42,210 nt of DNA. It comes from a virus. Position 1 is the stretch's first letter, and the number at the start of each line of letters is the position of its first letter. Shown piece after piece: positions 1 to 6,491 of this stretch. The notes beneath the pieces were generated by a model, which searched no databases, had not been told where the DNA came from, and was given only the letters and a program-made list of their open reading frames with translations. Made by a program: the position numbers and the translations under genes. The DNA is taken from positions 1-42,210 of IMG/VR virus record IMGVR_UViG_3300022542_000836; one strand, 5' to 3'.

Positions 1-141
1 TCATAAAGTAACAAGGTCTCCTCAGCATTAACAATCTCCTTCCTTAGTTGTAATTCCACACCATCCATATCACCCAGTATCTCGTCTATTTGCTTCCTTT
101 CTACCTGTATGGTATGATTATCCACAGCATGCCAAAGGTAA
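1..141. repeat. Terminal direct repeat, left copy (circular overlap)
   Basis: Bases 1-141 are identical to bases 42070-42210. The gene crossing the join (ERCC4 nuclease) stays in one frame when the copies are merged. An overlap of exactly 141 fits the largest k-mer of common short-read assemblers, so I read it as an assembly signature of a circular or circularly permuted genome, not as a biological terminal repeat. The unique length is then 42,069 bp. Confidence 0.95.
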
Positions 142-239
142 TCGGCAAAACCTCTAGCGTTAAGTGCTATCCTGCTAACAGTTAAACATTGACGGAGTAA
201 ATCCTCTATTTGTTGCGGTTCAAAGACATCAATTAGCAC
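1..239 (-). CDS. ERCC4-domain (XPF/MUS81-type) nuclease, N-terminal part across the join
   Basis: This is the 5' part of a 240-residue protein that begins at 239 and continues, after merging the terminal overlap, from 42069 down to 41586. The N-terminal region reads LIDVFEPQQIEDLL, then GFADYLW, then VERKQIDEIL, matching the ERCC4 nuclease order (an acidic residue before REP, G-D, then the ERK...D metal-binding signature at about residues 47-52). Such enzymes (XPF, MUS81, Hef) cut branched or flapped DNA, so a role in resolving replication or recombination intermediates is inferred. I chose the GTG at 237-239: there is an in-frame stop upstream and no in-frame ATG before the conserved block. 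No strong ribosome site precedes it. It follows a 37-residue gene in the leftward recombination operon. Confidence 0.75.
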   Translation of the reverse strand, partial: MLIDVFEPQQIEDLLRQCLTVSRIALNARGFADYLWHAVDNHTIQVERKQIDEILGDMDGVELQLRKEIVNAEETLLLY

Positions 240-272
240 CCTAACACCATAAATCCATAATTTTGTGCCTCT

Positions 273-386
273 CTAGAATGGACAATCCTGAACTTCCTCA
301 TCTTCAATCTCTTGCTCACAATCTAGGCAAGTTGGGACTATATATACAGTCTCATCATTAAACAAATCTTCACTAAATTCAGACAT
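273..386 (-). CDS. 37-residue acidic Cys-containing small protein
   Basis: A short open frame of 37 residues. The product is very acidic and contains C-x2-C (TCLDC) and a third Cys near the C-terminus (DCPF), so it may bind a metal. A GGAGG-like site lies about 15-20 nt before the ATG at 384-386, within a leader repeated before the neighbouring gene. It lies in the leftward recombination operon just before the ERCC4 nuclease gene. Function unknown; reality is supported by the ribosome site and tight packing rather than by recognised homology. Confidence 0.5.
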   Translation of the reverse strand: MSEFSEDLFNDETVYIVPTCLDCEQEIEDEEVQDCPF

Positions 387-398
387 AACTACCTATTC

Positions 399-527
399 TC
401 CTCCTTTCCTGTAGCCCTAACAACCGAAAGCAATTAACATAACTATAAATGCTAAAAAAATACCTAAGAGCATTCCTGCCAGAAATCCTTTAATAGTTTC
501 CATAATTCCTCCTTTCCTGTAGCCCTA
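399..527. repeat. Pair of 21-nt direct repeats carrying ribosome-binding sites
   Basis: Bases 399-419 and 507-527 are identical. On the minus strand each copy reads GGGCTACAGGAAAGGAGGA or nearly so, ending in a strong Shine-Dalgarno sequence just before a small gene (273-386 and 417-503). The GGGCTAC part of the 507-527 copy is also complementary to GTAGCCC at 592-586 (minus strand), so it may take part in the RNA structure upstream. Confidence 0.7.
417..503 (-). CDS. 28-residue single-pass membrane peptide
   Basis: A 28-residue frame starting at the ATG 501-503, preceded by AAGGAGGA at good spacing. After METIKG the product is one hydrophobic segment (residues 6-27) ending in Gly-Cys, so it should be a small inner-membrane peptide. 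It lies immediately downstream of the gene-free, probably structured RNA region and upstream of the 37-residue acidic gene. Function unknown; membrane miniproteins of this kind are common in phage early operons. Confidence 0.5.
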   Translation of the reverse strand: METIKGFLAGMLLGIFLAFIVMLIAFGC

Positions 528-956
528 GTGAGGCTGGTCAATTTCACCAAGTTAGCTACTCTCAGTGTTTCTCCCAAACCCCACAGGGCTACCCTGAACC
601 TAATTCTTGCTGTCTACCTTCCACAAAGTCTAAGCTATCAACACAAGGGCTGAACCTCTAGCCTAATAACTCTGGTTAGATTTTCCCTTCACTGCCTTAC
701 CTAGAAGGCTAGTTAGACAATACAAGTTTCGTGCTCAGGCTTCCAAGCTAGTGAGCAGTTACCTCGGTACAAGCCAATAAGCTCAATCTTACCCGACCTT
801 TTGGTCTAAGCTTGGTAGCTTGCTGGAGCTAGGGATTTGGTTCGTCACCCTAGATGAGTCTAATTTATTGAGTTAGCCACTAAACACACTAGGCATTCTC
901 ATTCCTCAAGCTGTGTAACTTTGCGTCTACACCTATTCCGCCACTCCAGCAAGCTA
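519..956 (-). ncRNA. Gene-free 440-nt region, candidate structured noncoding RNA
   Basis: No convincing frame exists between the membrane peptide and the Sak4-like gene, although the rest of the genome is packed tightly. On the minus strand several helices can be drawn. A perfect 13-bp pairing of 944-956 with 816-828 closes a domain. CTAGGG/CCCTAG (829-834 with 848-853) stacks on it. Others are GACC-4nt-GGTC (795-806), TGCTCA/TGAGCA (732-737 with 752-757), CTAGCC/GGCTAG (658-663 with 707-712) and GGGCTAC/GTAGCCC (519-525 with 586-592). Near its 5' end the minus strand reads GGCGGAATAGGTGTAGACGC (942-923), very like the D-arm of bacterial tRNA-Leu. No proper anticodon or T-arm follows, so I do not call a tRNA. 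Large ornate phage RNAs such as GOLLD and ROOL are possible relatives; I cannot assign a family. Confidence 0.45.
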
Positions 957-961
957 TGTTG

Positions 962-1756
962 TTAATCTCCTCTTATCATCCTTATAGCATTGGTTATTTT
1001 ATCATAGGTTGGGTCATTAAATTCCATGCCAAGCAACCCTGGTTCTCCAGCCAACTCCACCTTACAATGAAATGAGTTATTGTAATAGGTATGGACTATT
1101 ATATCAGCAGCATCACCTAACCAAGTCCAACCATGCCTTATCCTTTTACCTGTTTTACCATCGCTTATACCACCATCTTTCAGAAGGATTGGTCCATATT
1201 CATCTGTGGCATGGTGAGTCAATACCAAATGTTTCTCCCTTAACTGAGCTTGATAAACCACTCCTCTCATCCTGGTATTTGGTTCACGATATTCTGGAGG
1301 TTGTAATTGCACCCTAAGAGATTTACCATCACTACCCATACCGTCAGCTTTTAGCGGTAACTGCAATTCCTGTTTTTCCTGTAAATAGCCTTGACAGGTT
1401 ATCTCCCATAGCAAGGTAGCAGTATCTACCACTATGGTAGCTATATTGCTATCATCCAAATGTTGGATATACCTAGCCAACCATTGATAAAATAGTTCCT
1501 TCATCCCCACTATAATCTTACTAGGTCTTATAGTCATCTCTTGAAGGTTAATACTTCCGATTTGGAATGGTATGGGGAATTTTTCCCAGATAATAAGACC
1601 TGACTCTAGGTCATCCTTTATTTTAATCTCAGGTAGGTTCTTATTAGCCCTGCTGAAACCACCAATATCAAATTCCATTATGACCAAAGGTTTAGGAAGT
1701 GAGCAAGCCAATGAGGTCTTACCTGATTTATCCTCACCCCAGATACCAAATATCAT
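962..1756 (-). CDS. Sak4-like RecA-fold ATPase (phage recombinase family)
   Basis: 264 residues with a P-loop at the N-terminus, GEDKSGKTS (residues 7-15), a Walker B strand IATIVVDTA with D111, and LVLTHHATDEYG near residue 180, the sensor region of the phage nucleotide-binding AAA_24/Sak4 group. Sak4 proteins are short RecA/RadA relatives proposed to promote single-strand annealing together with a phage single-strand binding protein. The context supports this: a Cas4-like nuclease and a possible single-strand binding protein lie upstream in the same operon. Its ATG abuts the stop of the 79-residue gene, so translation is probably coupled. The structured RNA region begins 5 nt after its stop. 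Confidence 0.8.
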   Translation of the reverse strand: MIFGIWGEDKSGKTSLACSLPKPLVIMEFDIGGFSRANKNLPEIKIKDDLESGLIIWEKFPIPFQIGSINLQEMTIRPSKIIVGMKELFYQWLARYIQHLDDSNIATIVVDTATLLWEITCQGYLQEKQELQLPLKADGMGSDGKSLRVQLQPPEYREPNTRMRGVVYQAQLREKHLVLTHHATDEYGPILLKDGGISDGKTGKRIRHGWTWLGDAADIIVHTYYNNSFHCKVELAGEPGLLGMEFNDPTYDKITNAIRMIRGD

Positions 1757-1996
1757 TTAGTGCCTCTTTCCCATGATATATACACCACCAATATCACCTT
1801 CTTCAATATCTGGGTCAGTCCAGCTTGGTTCCACTAACTCCCATTCACCGAAGTATTCAGGACTGTTATGGTCGGATAGCAACCTGACTTCACTAACCTC
1901 TGTTGCTTCAGTAACACCACCTTCATAACCGCTAGTAACAACCATCAAATCACCATCAAACCCCTGGAGTTTTCCAATCAATTCTTTAACTTTCAA
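1757..1996 (-). CDS. Small conserved phage protein (79 residues)
   Basis: Starts MKVKELIGKLQGFDGDLMVV and ends in a hydrophobic strand (GGVYIMGKRH). This pattern of an N-terminal KELxxxLxxFxxDxxV helix-strand followed by a Gly-rich acidic middle is a recurrent small-protein type in phages and prophages, usually without known function. A shorter protein with a similar start occurs at 6148-6285. It overlaps the Cas4-like gene by 4 nt (ATGA) and abuts the Sak4-like gene, so it is part of the recombination operon. Confidence 0.75.
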   Translation of the reverse strand: MKVKELIGKLQGFDGDLMVVTSGYEGGVTEATEVSEVRLLSDHNSPEYFGEWELVEPSWTDPDIEEGDIGGVYIMGKRH

Positions 1997-2883
1997 CGGC
2001 TTCCCTCCTGCTGGTATAGTATTCCTTTAGGACACCATTCAGCTACCTCACAATACCCTTTGCACCTAGCTCCATCCCAACATTCTCTACTATCACAAGG
2101 TTCGTCCCAATGATTTTGTTCCAATGCCTTTAGCAAACAAATGGTTTTGAAGGCAAAATAATCTTCAACATGGTAGTTGGGTAATAGTCTTATAGGTATT
2201 AGGTATATGTTCCTCTCCACACCTCTGGACAGAGCTACAACCAAGCTGCCATCCCTAACGGTAATCTGGAGTTGCATCTTGGTTACCCCCAGACCTTTCT
2301 CCTCCAACTTTAGCCTATAGGAATTTAGCTGTAGCTCCGCTTCCCAGAGGTCAACGGCATTAGGGTCTGTTCTGAACCAGTTAACCATTTTAACAGTTCC
2401 AGCTTTACCCCACTTACCTGAGGTTTTATATACCTCCCCTGACGGGTCTGGATGTTTGCCTCCTTCAACAATACCTAGAGCTTTGGCTACCTTGAAGCTA
2501 CCCCAAGTTTTGTAATCGGTTAGAGTCCAGCCATTCTCACTTGGTTCAAGTAGGTCAAAGATGTCCCTCTCCTCATCAGTCAATCCAACCTCTGCTGGCA
2601 GTCCAAGCTCCTTTGCTACTTCCTCTAGTTTTTTGTGGTGCCTGGTTCCAAGCAAAGCAAAAGCTCTGTCCTGTGGGTCAACCACATAATCCTTAGTTAT
2701 CTTGAGGAATTCCAACATTGTCCCATTGAGTAGCTGGGTGGTGCTGGGTGTCCCTGACCATTTCCTTTCCCTAGCTATTAGCTGGAGAGTAGGAAGGGTT
2801 AAGCAGCGGTGGGAACACCCAGCCAAACACTCCTCAACTGGGATTGTTTTGCCGTCAGGACATTTGAACAAAGCTAAAGGCAC
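1993..2883 (-). CDS. Cas4-like PD-(D/E)XK nuclease with cysteine cluster
   Basis: 296 residues. The RecB/Cas4 nuclease signature is visible: GTRHHK (His 82-83), LTDYKTWGS with D123 and K125, and QLNSY (Q185, Y189) for the QxxxY motif. Cysteines cluster at both ends (C8, C19, C23, C27; then C263, C268, C274, C278, C284), as expected for a Cas4/AddB-like iron-sulphur or zinc site. In phages these enzymes act as exonucleases in recombination. No CRISPR array or other cas gene is present, so it belongs with the Sak4-like ATPase two genes downstream. It overlaps the next gene by 4 nt. Confidence 0.8.
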   Translation of the reverse strand: MPLALFKCPDGKTIPVEECLAGCSHRCLTLPTLQLIARERKWSGTPSTTQLLNGTMLEFLKITKDYVVDPQDRAFALLGTRHHKKLEEVAKELGLPAEVGLTDEERDIFDLLEPSENGWTLTDYKTWGSFKVAKALGIVEGGKHPDPSGEVYKTSGKWGKAGTVKMVNWFRTDPNAVDLWEAELQLNSYRLKLEEKGLGVTKMQLQITVRDGSLVVALSRGVERNIYLIPIRLLPNYHVEDYFAFKTICLLKALEQNHWDEPCDSRECWDGARCKGYCEVAEWCPKGILYQQEGSR

Positions 2884-2892
2884 CTTAACCTC

Positions 2893-3561
2893 CTAAAATG
2901 GTGGTGGCACTAGATGATAGATACCATTCTCGTCCTTGGAGATGAATCCCTTTTCTTCCATAGAAGGTATGAAAGTATTGCTAAGGATGCTGGTAACCAA
3001 TTCCCCATCAGCTTTTACTGTTGAGTCTTGGAATACAATCTGATTCCAGTCAGCTATGTTCTTACCATCCAGCAACTCCAATGCTCTGGTGGTGGCATCA
3101 GCCTTGGTTGTGGTGCCACCAACGCTGGTTTCTGCTTCTCCCTCTATAGCAATAAGCTCCCAACAATCTCTTGGGGTCTCCTCACCTTTAGCAGCATCCC
3201 ACATCATGTGTCCACCAGTCATTTTCATGTGGAGTTCTTTACCTTCAATGCAAGTCCATACCTCATTTGCTGGTATTAGTTTATCCTCCGAGGCTGCGAA
3301 TACACCCCAAAAGCTCTGCTCCCTGTTGGAGTGCATTATGGAGATTTGAGCTATGGGGAAGGGATATGGCTCCACCGTCTCTATGACTTCCACATCCACA
3401 AAGTTGAAGATTATCTCCGTCCTTGGTGGTGTAAACCTATCCACCAGGTTGGCTGTAATTTTCTCCAATGTCCCTTTGAACTCCCTTAACGGTGTTCTTT
3501 GGAAACCTTTATCCAATCCTCTAATCTTGACTAATGCTAATAACTCCTCTGGTGTTGGCAT
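2893..3561 (-). CDS. Putative single-stranded DNA-binding protein
   Basis: 222 residues. I do not recognise a definite motif. The middle (about residues 45-140) is a run of beta strands rich in aromatics (TEIIFNFVDVEVIE, PIAQISIMHSN, EQSFWGVFAASEDK, EVWTCIEGKELHMKM), compatible with an OB fold. Its place ahead of a Cas4-like nuclease and a Sak4-like recombinase is where phage single-strand binding proteins usually sit. The C-terminal 60 residues look like a small winged-helix or helical domain (ELVTSILSNTFIPSMEEKGFISKDENGIYHL). Second gene of the operon, starting 3 nt before the stop of the ribbon-helix-helix gene. Confidence 0.4.
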   Translation of the reverse strand: MPTPEELLALVKIRGLDKGFQRTPLREFKGTLEKITANLVDRFTPPRTEIIFNFVDVEVIETVEPYPFPIAQISIMHSNREQSFWGVFAASEDKLIPANEVWTCIEGKELHMKMTGGHMMWDAAKGEETPRDCWELIAIEGEAETSVGGTTTKADATTRALELLDGKNIADWNQIVFQDSTVKADGELVTSILSNTFIPSMEEKGFISKDENGIYHLVPPPF

Positions 3562-3732
3562 TCATTCCTCCTTCTTATTTAATACCTCTTTATCCAGTTT
3601 CTCCAGTATAGCTTCATTCATCCATTGATATACATATTTACCCTCCATAGCTGCTCTTGATTTTATCTCCCGCCAAAGCTGGGGTGGCAGGTTAGCAATA
3701 GTTCTGTAATTCTGTTTTGTTTGTTTTCCCAA
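3562..3732 (-). CDS. Ribbon-helix-helix (Arc/CopG-like) regulator, 56 residues
   Basis: First gene of the recombination operon. The frame reads a basic N-terminus (GKQTKQNYRT), a strand (IANLPP), then QLWREIKSRAAMEGKYVYQW and MNEAILEKLDKEV. Short strand, helix, G-K-Y turn, helix is the classic RHH pattern. There is no ATG in frame; the best start is TTG at 3730-3732. A good -10 box (TAAAAT) ends only 9 nt before that TTG, so the message would be leaderless or nearly so. Five copies of the TTGACATAA-type motif lie just upstream. RHH proteins bind tandem short boxes, so autoregulation, and control of the other loci with this motif, is a reasonable inference. Confidence 0.65.
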   Translation of the reverse strand: MGKQTKQNYRTIANLPPQLWREIKSRAAMEGKYVYQWMNEAILEKLDKEVLNKKEE

Positions 3733-3741
3733 CTTATAAAC

Positions 3742-3771
3742 ATTTTATCACCTATCGGCTGGCTTTGTCAA
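3742..3771 (-). promoter_or_regulatory. Sigma-70-type promoter of the recombination operon
   Basis: Minus strand: -35 TTGACA at 3771-3766, 18-bp spacer, -10 TAAAAT at 3747-3742. Expected transcription start is within about two bases of the TTG start codon of the RHH gene. The motif array 3763-3830 overlaps the -35 and extends upstream. Confidence 0.7.
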
Positions 3772-3830
3772 GTCTTGGTGTTATGTCAAGTAACTTTATG
3801 TAAAGTTGTTATGTCAAATCATTATGTCAA
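3763..3830 (-). repeat. Operator-like array, five copies of TTGACATAA-type motif
   Basis: On the plus strand TTATGTCAA or a close variant starts at 3763 (CTTTGTCAA), 3781, 3796 (TTATGTAAA), 3809 and 3822, spacings 18, 15, 13 and 13. All copies have the same orientation, reading TTGACATAA in the direction of leftward transcription. The downstream-most copy contains the -35 box of the RHH promoter. The same motif occurs at 11.4-11.5, 12.3, 14.3 and 28.0 kb. Confidence 0.75.
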
Positions 3831-3880
3831 CCTATAGAATATTATAATTAACATTAGTCCTATAGTATAAGATAGTATAG

Positions 3881-4126
3881 TTATTCCTTATCTGGGATAA
3901 ATACATATGTACCTGATACCTGAGGATATTCTTGAAAGGTTTGGTAGGCTTCTATATGTTCACCTTGCTCTTTCAATACCTCTCTTTCATCTTTCCTGCC
4001 CTTCCCGCAAGCAGGTTGATACATAGCATCAGCACCAGCTTCAAAGTCATAACTGCTATAATAGGTTGCATCAGGGTCTTTATAATCATTAACAATTTCC
4101 TTCCAATTCTCAGGTCTCCAGTTCAT
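3881..4126 (-). CDS. Small phage protein with YDFEAGADA motif (81 residues)
   Basis: Last gene of the 11.4-to-3.9 kb leftward operon. The central YDFEAGADAMYQ matches the Y-E-A-G-A-D-A helix seen in many small phage proteins of unknown role, and the C-terminus is a strand rich in aromatics (GTYVFIPDKE). It overlaps the upstream gene by 17 nt and has a GGAGG site before its ATG. The regulatory region of the RHH operon begins about 50 nt after its stop. Confidence 0.7.
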   Translation of the reverse strand: MNWRPENWKEIVNDYKDPDATYYSSYDFEAGADAMYQPACGKGRKDEREVLKEQGEHIEAYQTFQEYPQVSGTYVFIPDKE

Positions 4127-4499
4127 CTTTAACCTCCAAAGTCTTATAGATTACCCAGAATAGAGCAAGGGCTAAATCCTCTCCTAATTCTATGTGTGTT
4201 AGGGAATATCGGTCTCCCCAACTCCATTCAACCGAGTCTACTTTCTCCAAAACTACTCTATAATTGGTGTCTCTAGTATAAGGGTAGCAAATCTGCAGTT
4301 CCCAACCACTAGGAACCCTTGGCACAGCATACTTGAACAGGTTGTTGAGGTCTATGGGTGGTAGTGTAGAGTGTATTGAGCCACCACGATAAATCCAATA
4401 AGGATTGGTTGCTGGAATACTGACACTAGGATTACCAGTTTCATAGTAAAACCCGCACTGTTCCCAAAACCACTGTATCTGCTCTTTAGTCGGTTCCAT
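4110..4499 (-). CDS. Conserved phage hypothetical protein (129 residues)
   Basis: N-terminus MEPTKEQIQWFWEQCGFYYE followed later by PPIDLNNLFKYAVP, then a strand-rich centre and ELGEDLALALFWVIYKTLE. This is the architecture of a widespread phage protein group in which a short helical start and a D-L-N-N-L-F-K-Y-A-V segment precede a final A-L-A-x-A-I/L-W helix. Function unknown. A strong AGGAGG lies 6-8 nt before the ATG; overlaps its upstream neighbour. Confidence 0.75.
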   Translation of the reverse strand: MEPTKEQIQWFWEQCGFYYETGNPSVSIPATNPYWIYRGGSIHSTLPPIDLNNLFKYAVPRVPSGWELQICYPYTRDTNYRVVLEKVDSVEWSWGDRYSLTHIELGEDLALALFWVIYKTLEVKDELET

Positions 4500-4653
4500 T
4501 TTTAACCTCCTCTATTCCGTGCCAACCACTACCATTGCACTTATGACATTTACCCTGACAAGTGCTAATCATAGGTGGCATCCTGTAATGATACACAATG
4601 GCAACTTCTCCTTCACCCTTACATATCGGACATTGTTTTAATCTAAACTTCAT
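4486..4653 (-). CDS. DnaJ-type zinc-finger miniprotein (55 residues)
   Basis: Contains CPICKGEGEV and, after about 20 residues, CQGKCHKCNGSGWHG. The C-x2-C-x-G-x-G repeats are the signature of the DnaJ cysteine-rich zinc domain, here without any J domain, so it is a free zinc-binding miniprotein. Its ATG overlaps the upstream stop (TAATG) and its own end overlaps the next gene by 14 nt, supporting translation. Such proteins are frequent in phage early regions; target unknown. Confidence 0.7.
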   Translation of the reverse strand: MKFRLKQCPICKGEGEVAIVYHYRMPPMISTCQGKCHKCNGSGWHGIEEVKNGTD

Positions 4654-4982
4654 TACTCACCTCCATAATGCTTAATATCTGCTTCCCTTTGGGCTTGGAC
4701 AAGCCAATTTACATTCTCTAAAACAGTTAAATATGGTGCACCAGTAATGTTTTTGGTTCGTTCCTTCCTAACTACCTCACTTAGAAATGGCGGTTTATCT
4801 TTGGGTAGCTCATCAGGAATGAGGGCTAGGATTTGGTCTATCTCTGGTGGTAAGCCCTTTCTGGTATAGCCATCAGGATAAACAAACCACCCTAGTAAAT
4901 CTGACTTATATCCCAGAATAGTTAATATCTCCTCCCTCAACTCAGGTCTATCTTTGGGTGGTTTGCATGCTTCTTTATCCAT
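4653..4982 (-). CDS. Hypothetical protein (109 residues)
   Basis: Begins MDKEACKPPKDRPELREEIL; contains a small hydrophobic patch around LGWFVYPDGYTRKGLPPEIDQIL and a helical C-terminus (ENVNWLVQAQREADIKHYG). No recognised domain. Lies directly downstream of the RepA-like ATPase gene with 3 nt between them and is stop-start coupled to the zinc-finger miniprotein. Possibly an accessory of the helicase, by position only. Confidence 0.65.
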   Translation of the reverse strand: MDKEACKPPKDRPELREEILTILGYKSDLLGWFVYPDGYTRKGLPPEIDQILALIPDELPKDKPPFLSEVVRKERTKNITGAPYLTVLENVNWLVQAQREADIKHYGGE

Positions 4983-4985
4983 TGG

Positions 4986-5735
4986 TTAACCTCCTTTCCT
5001 AGTAAATACCAAATTACTTCTATCTATATGGATGGTGATAGGTTTCAACTCCTGTTCGGCATGTCTAACCTTTTCAAAACTGAGGATGACATCACCATCC
5101 TGTGCTCCTAAAGTTGTGCGGATGCTGGTATCACACCAATCTATAAAGATGGAAGTGCCAAACATATCCTCGGCTCCATAGTCCATAGCCACACCATCGC
5201 TAATAATATGCTTTCGGTCATGGTGAACCATTATCAGCGACAGTTTGTATTTGTCTATGAGGTTGTCCATCCTATCCATAAATTGACGCATATCATATTC
5301 ATCGGTTATCCTACCTGATACTAGTTTGTAAAGAGGGTCTATCATCAGGATTTGGGCTTGGGTTCTGGATAGCTCCTTCTCCAATTCAGCATAGCCAAAG
5401 CCTCTATCCAACTTGACATAATGTTCGGAAGCAAAGTAGATGTCTTTGGAGGTGGTATCATTACCTTTGACATATTTTAAGACTCTGGTGCGGAATTGTG
5501 CTTGTGGCACCTCTATTTGTAGGATATAGACTGGTGAAGGAACGGTCTTAAAGCCAAACCAGTCCTTGCCTGTGGCTATGGTGAAGGCTGTATGGATTAT
5601 CAGCATACTCTTCCAGGTTTCATACTTACCAAAGAGTATGAGTTTGGTTTGTGGCAGTAACAAGCCTTTGTCCATAACATAGGTTTGGAATGGTGGTTTC
5701 CACCTAGTTAGTTCATCCAAGTCCAATGCCCTCAA
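4986..5735 (-). CDS. RepA-like hexameric helicase / AAA_25 ATPase
   Basis: 249 residues. Residues 34-43 read LFGKYETWKS, a P-loop in which the usual Gly before Lys is Trp (G-x4-W-K-S). Walker B follows in ILMIDPLYKL (D133), then LIMVHHDRK as the sensor His region. This order is that of the RepA/RegA-like RecA-fold ATPases used as replicative helicases or loaders. It is the only helicase candidate in the genome and no primase is recognisable, so it probably serves replication with DNA polymerase A. Overlaps the upstream gene by 4 nt. The Trp variant occurs in relatives as I recall them, but should be checked. Confidence 0.7.
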   Translation of the reverse strand: MRALDLDELTRWKPPFQTYVMDKGLLLPQTKLILFGKYETWKSMLIIHTAFTIATGKDWFGFKTVPSPVYILQIEVPQAQFRTRVLKYVKGNDTTSKDIYFASEHYVKLDRGFGYAELEKELSRTQAQILMIDPLYKLVSGRITDEYDMRQFMDRMDNLIDKYKLSLIMVHHDRKHIISDGVAMDYGAEDMFGTSIFIDWCDTSIRTTLGAQDGDVILSFEKVRHAEQELKPITIHIDRSNLVFTRKGG

Positions 5736-6136
5736 AGAACCAAACCTTTAGTTTTCTGTTGTAGTTCCCTTACCAGTCCTCTAGGAATACCGTCATCTAG
5801 TTTCCTGGTTTGATGCTCCCTACCGTTTAATACCACACTACCATTAGCTTCCAGCTTACTGCATAATTTATGGTGGGTTCTAATTGCGGACTCAGGTTTC
5901 CTATAGCCCTGACAGTGGAGTATGTTGCCAAACTTCTCACCTTGCTTATCACATTCCCATACCATAGTCTCGTTTGGGTAAGGTGGAGTCCACCAAGCAT
6001 CACGCCGTTCTGTTGCCACACTTACTAACCTTCTTGCTGGTAGGTTAACGGTGGAGATAAAGAAGTACCTATCATTGCTCTTGACAATGGAACAAGCTAG
6101 GTGTCCTCTTATTGGTCTTTCCAACTGTTTTATCAT
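5732..6136 (-). CDS. Hypothetical protein upstream of the helicase (134 residues)
   Basis: No recognised domain. The N-terminal half has short strands (GHLACSIVKSNDRYFFISTVNL), the middle is Trp-rich (DAWWTPPYPNETMVWECD) with scattered Cys and His, and the C-terminus is basic (NGREHQTRKLDDGIPRGLVREL). Strong AGAGGAGG ribosome site. Overlap with the helicase gene suggests a replication role by association only. Confidence 0.6.
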   Translation of the reverse strand: MIKQLERPIRGHLACSIVKSNDRYFFISTVNLPARRLVSVATERRDAWWTPPYPNETMVWECDKQGEKFGNILHCQGYRKPESAIRTHHKLCSKLEANGSVVLNGREHQTRKLDDGIPRGLVRELQQKTKGLVL

Positions 6137-6147
6137 TTTGTCCTCCT

Positions 6148-6285
6148 CTATGTGGATATAGTTCCTAAAATATGTCCTACCCTACCCTCGTTATTTTCAT
6201 ATATGACAAGTAGGAAGTCCTCAGCAAAGATTAAGGAGTCTGGTGGATACTTCTTTAATTCATCTAGGAGTTCCTGGATGGTCAT
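6148..6285 (-). CDS. Small conserved phage protein (45 residues)
   Basis: MTIQELLDELKKYPPDSLIF, then LLVIYENNEG and a hydrophobic end. This is a shorter version of the 79-residue protein at 1757-1996 (xELxxxLxxxxxDxxV start), so the two are probably distant paralogs. Its ATG overlaps the upstream stop (ATGA). Function unknown. Confidence 0.6.
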   Translation of the reverse strand: MTIQELLDELKKYPPDSLIFAEDFLLVIYENNEGRVGHILGTIST

Positions 6286-6491
6286 TGCTCATCCTCCTCT
6301 ACCAATGTTGCTCCCTCGTTTGTTATAAAACTAGATTTCTCCTCTACCACAGCAGGATATGTCCTCTCCAGATATGCTTGGAACTTTTCTTGCTCCTCGG
6401 TGAGAGGGATACCAAGTTCTTTACATACAGCATACAGGGTGAATTGGTGTCCTTGGGTTGCAGCTACAAAAGCCTGTCCTGATTTACTCAT
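6282..6491 (-). CDS. Hypothetical protein (69 residues)
   Basis: Helical, acidic towards the C-terminus; starts MSKSGQAFVAATQGHQFTLY and continues AVCKELGIPLTEEQEKFQAY. No recognised motif. Overlaps the upstream HTH/zinc gene by 8 nt and the next gene by 4 nt, so it is embedded in the operon. Confidence 0.6.
   Translation of the reverse strand: MSKSGQAFVAATQGHQFTLYAVCKELGIPLTEEQEKFQAYLERTYPAVVEEKSSFITNEGATLVEEDEQ

Noticed and set aside
1-141. Biological direct terminal repeat of the phage ends
   Set aside because: Exact length 141 at both window ends fits an assembly k-mer overlap, and the crossing gene is intact; a physical repeat would need read-depth evidence.
829-950. A tRNA-Leu gene on the minus strand
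   Set aside because: The D-arm and acceptor-like stem match, but no 7-base anticodon loop on a 5-bp stem and no normal T-arm (TTCNANN loop) can be formed. I keep it as a tRNA-like part of a structured RNA region.
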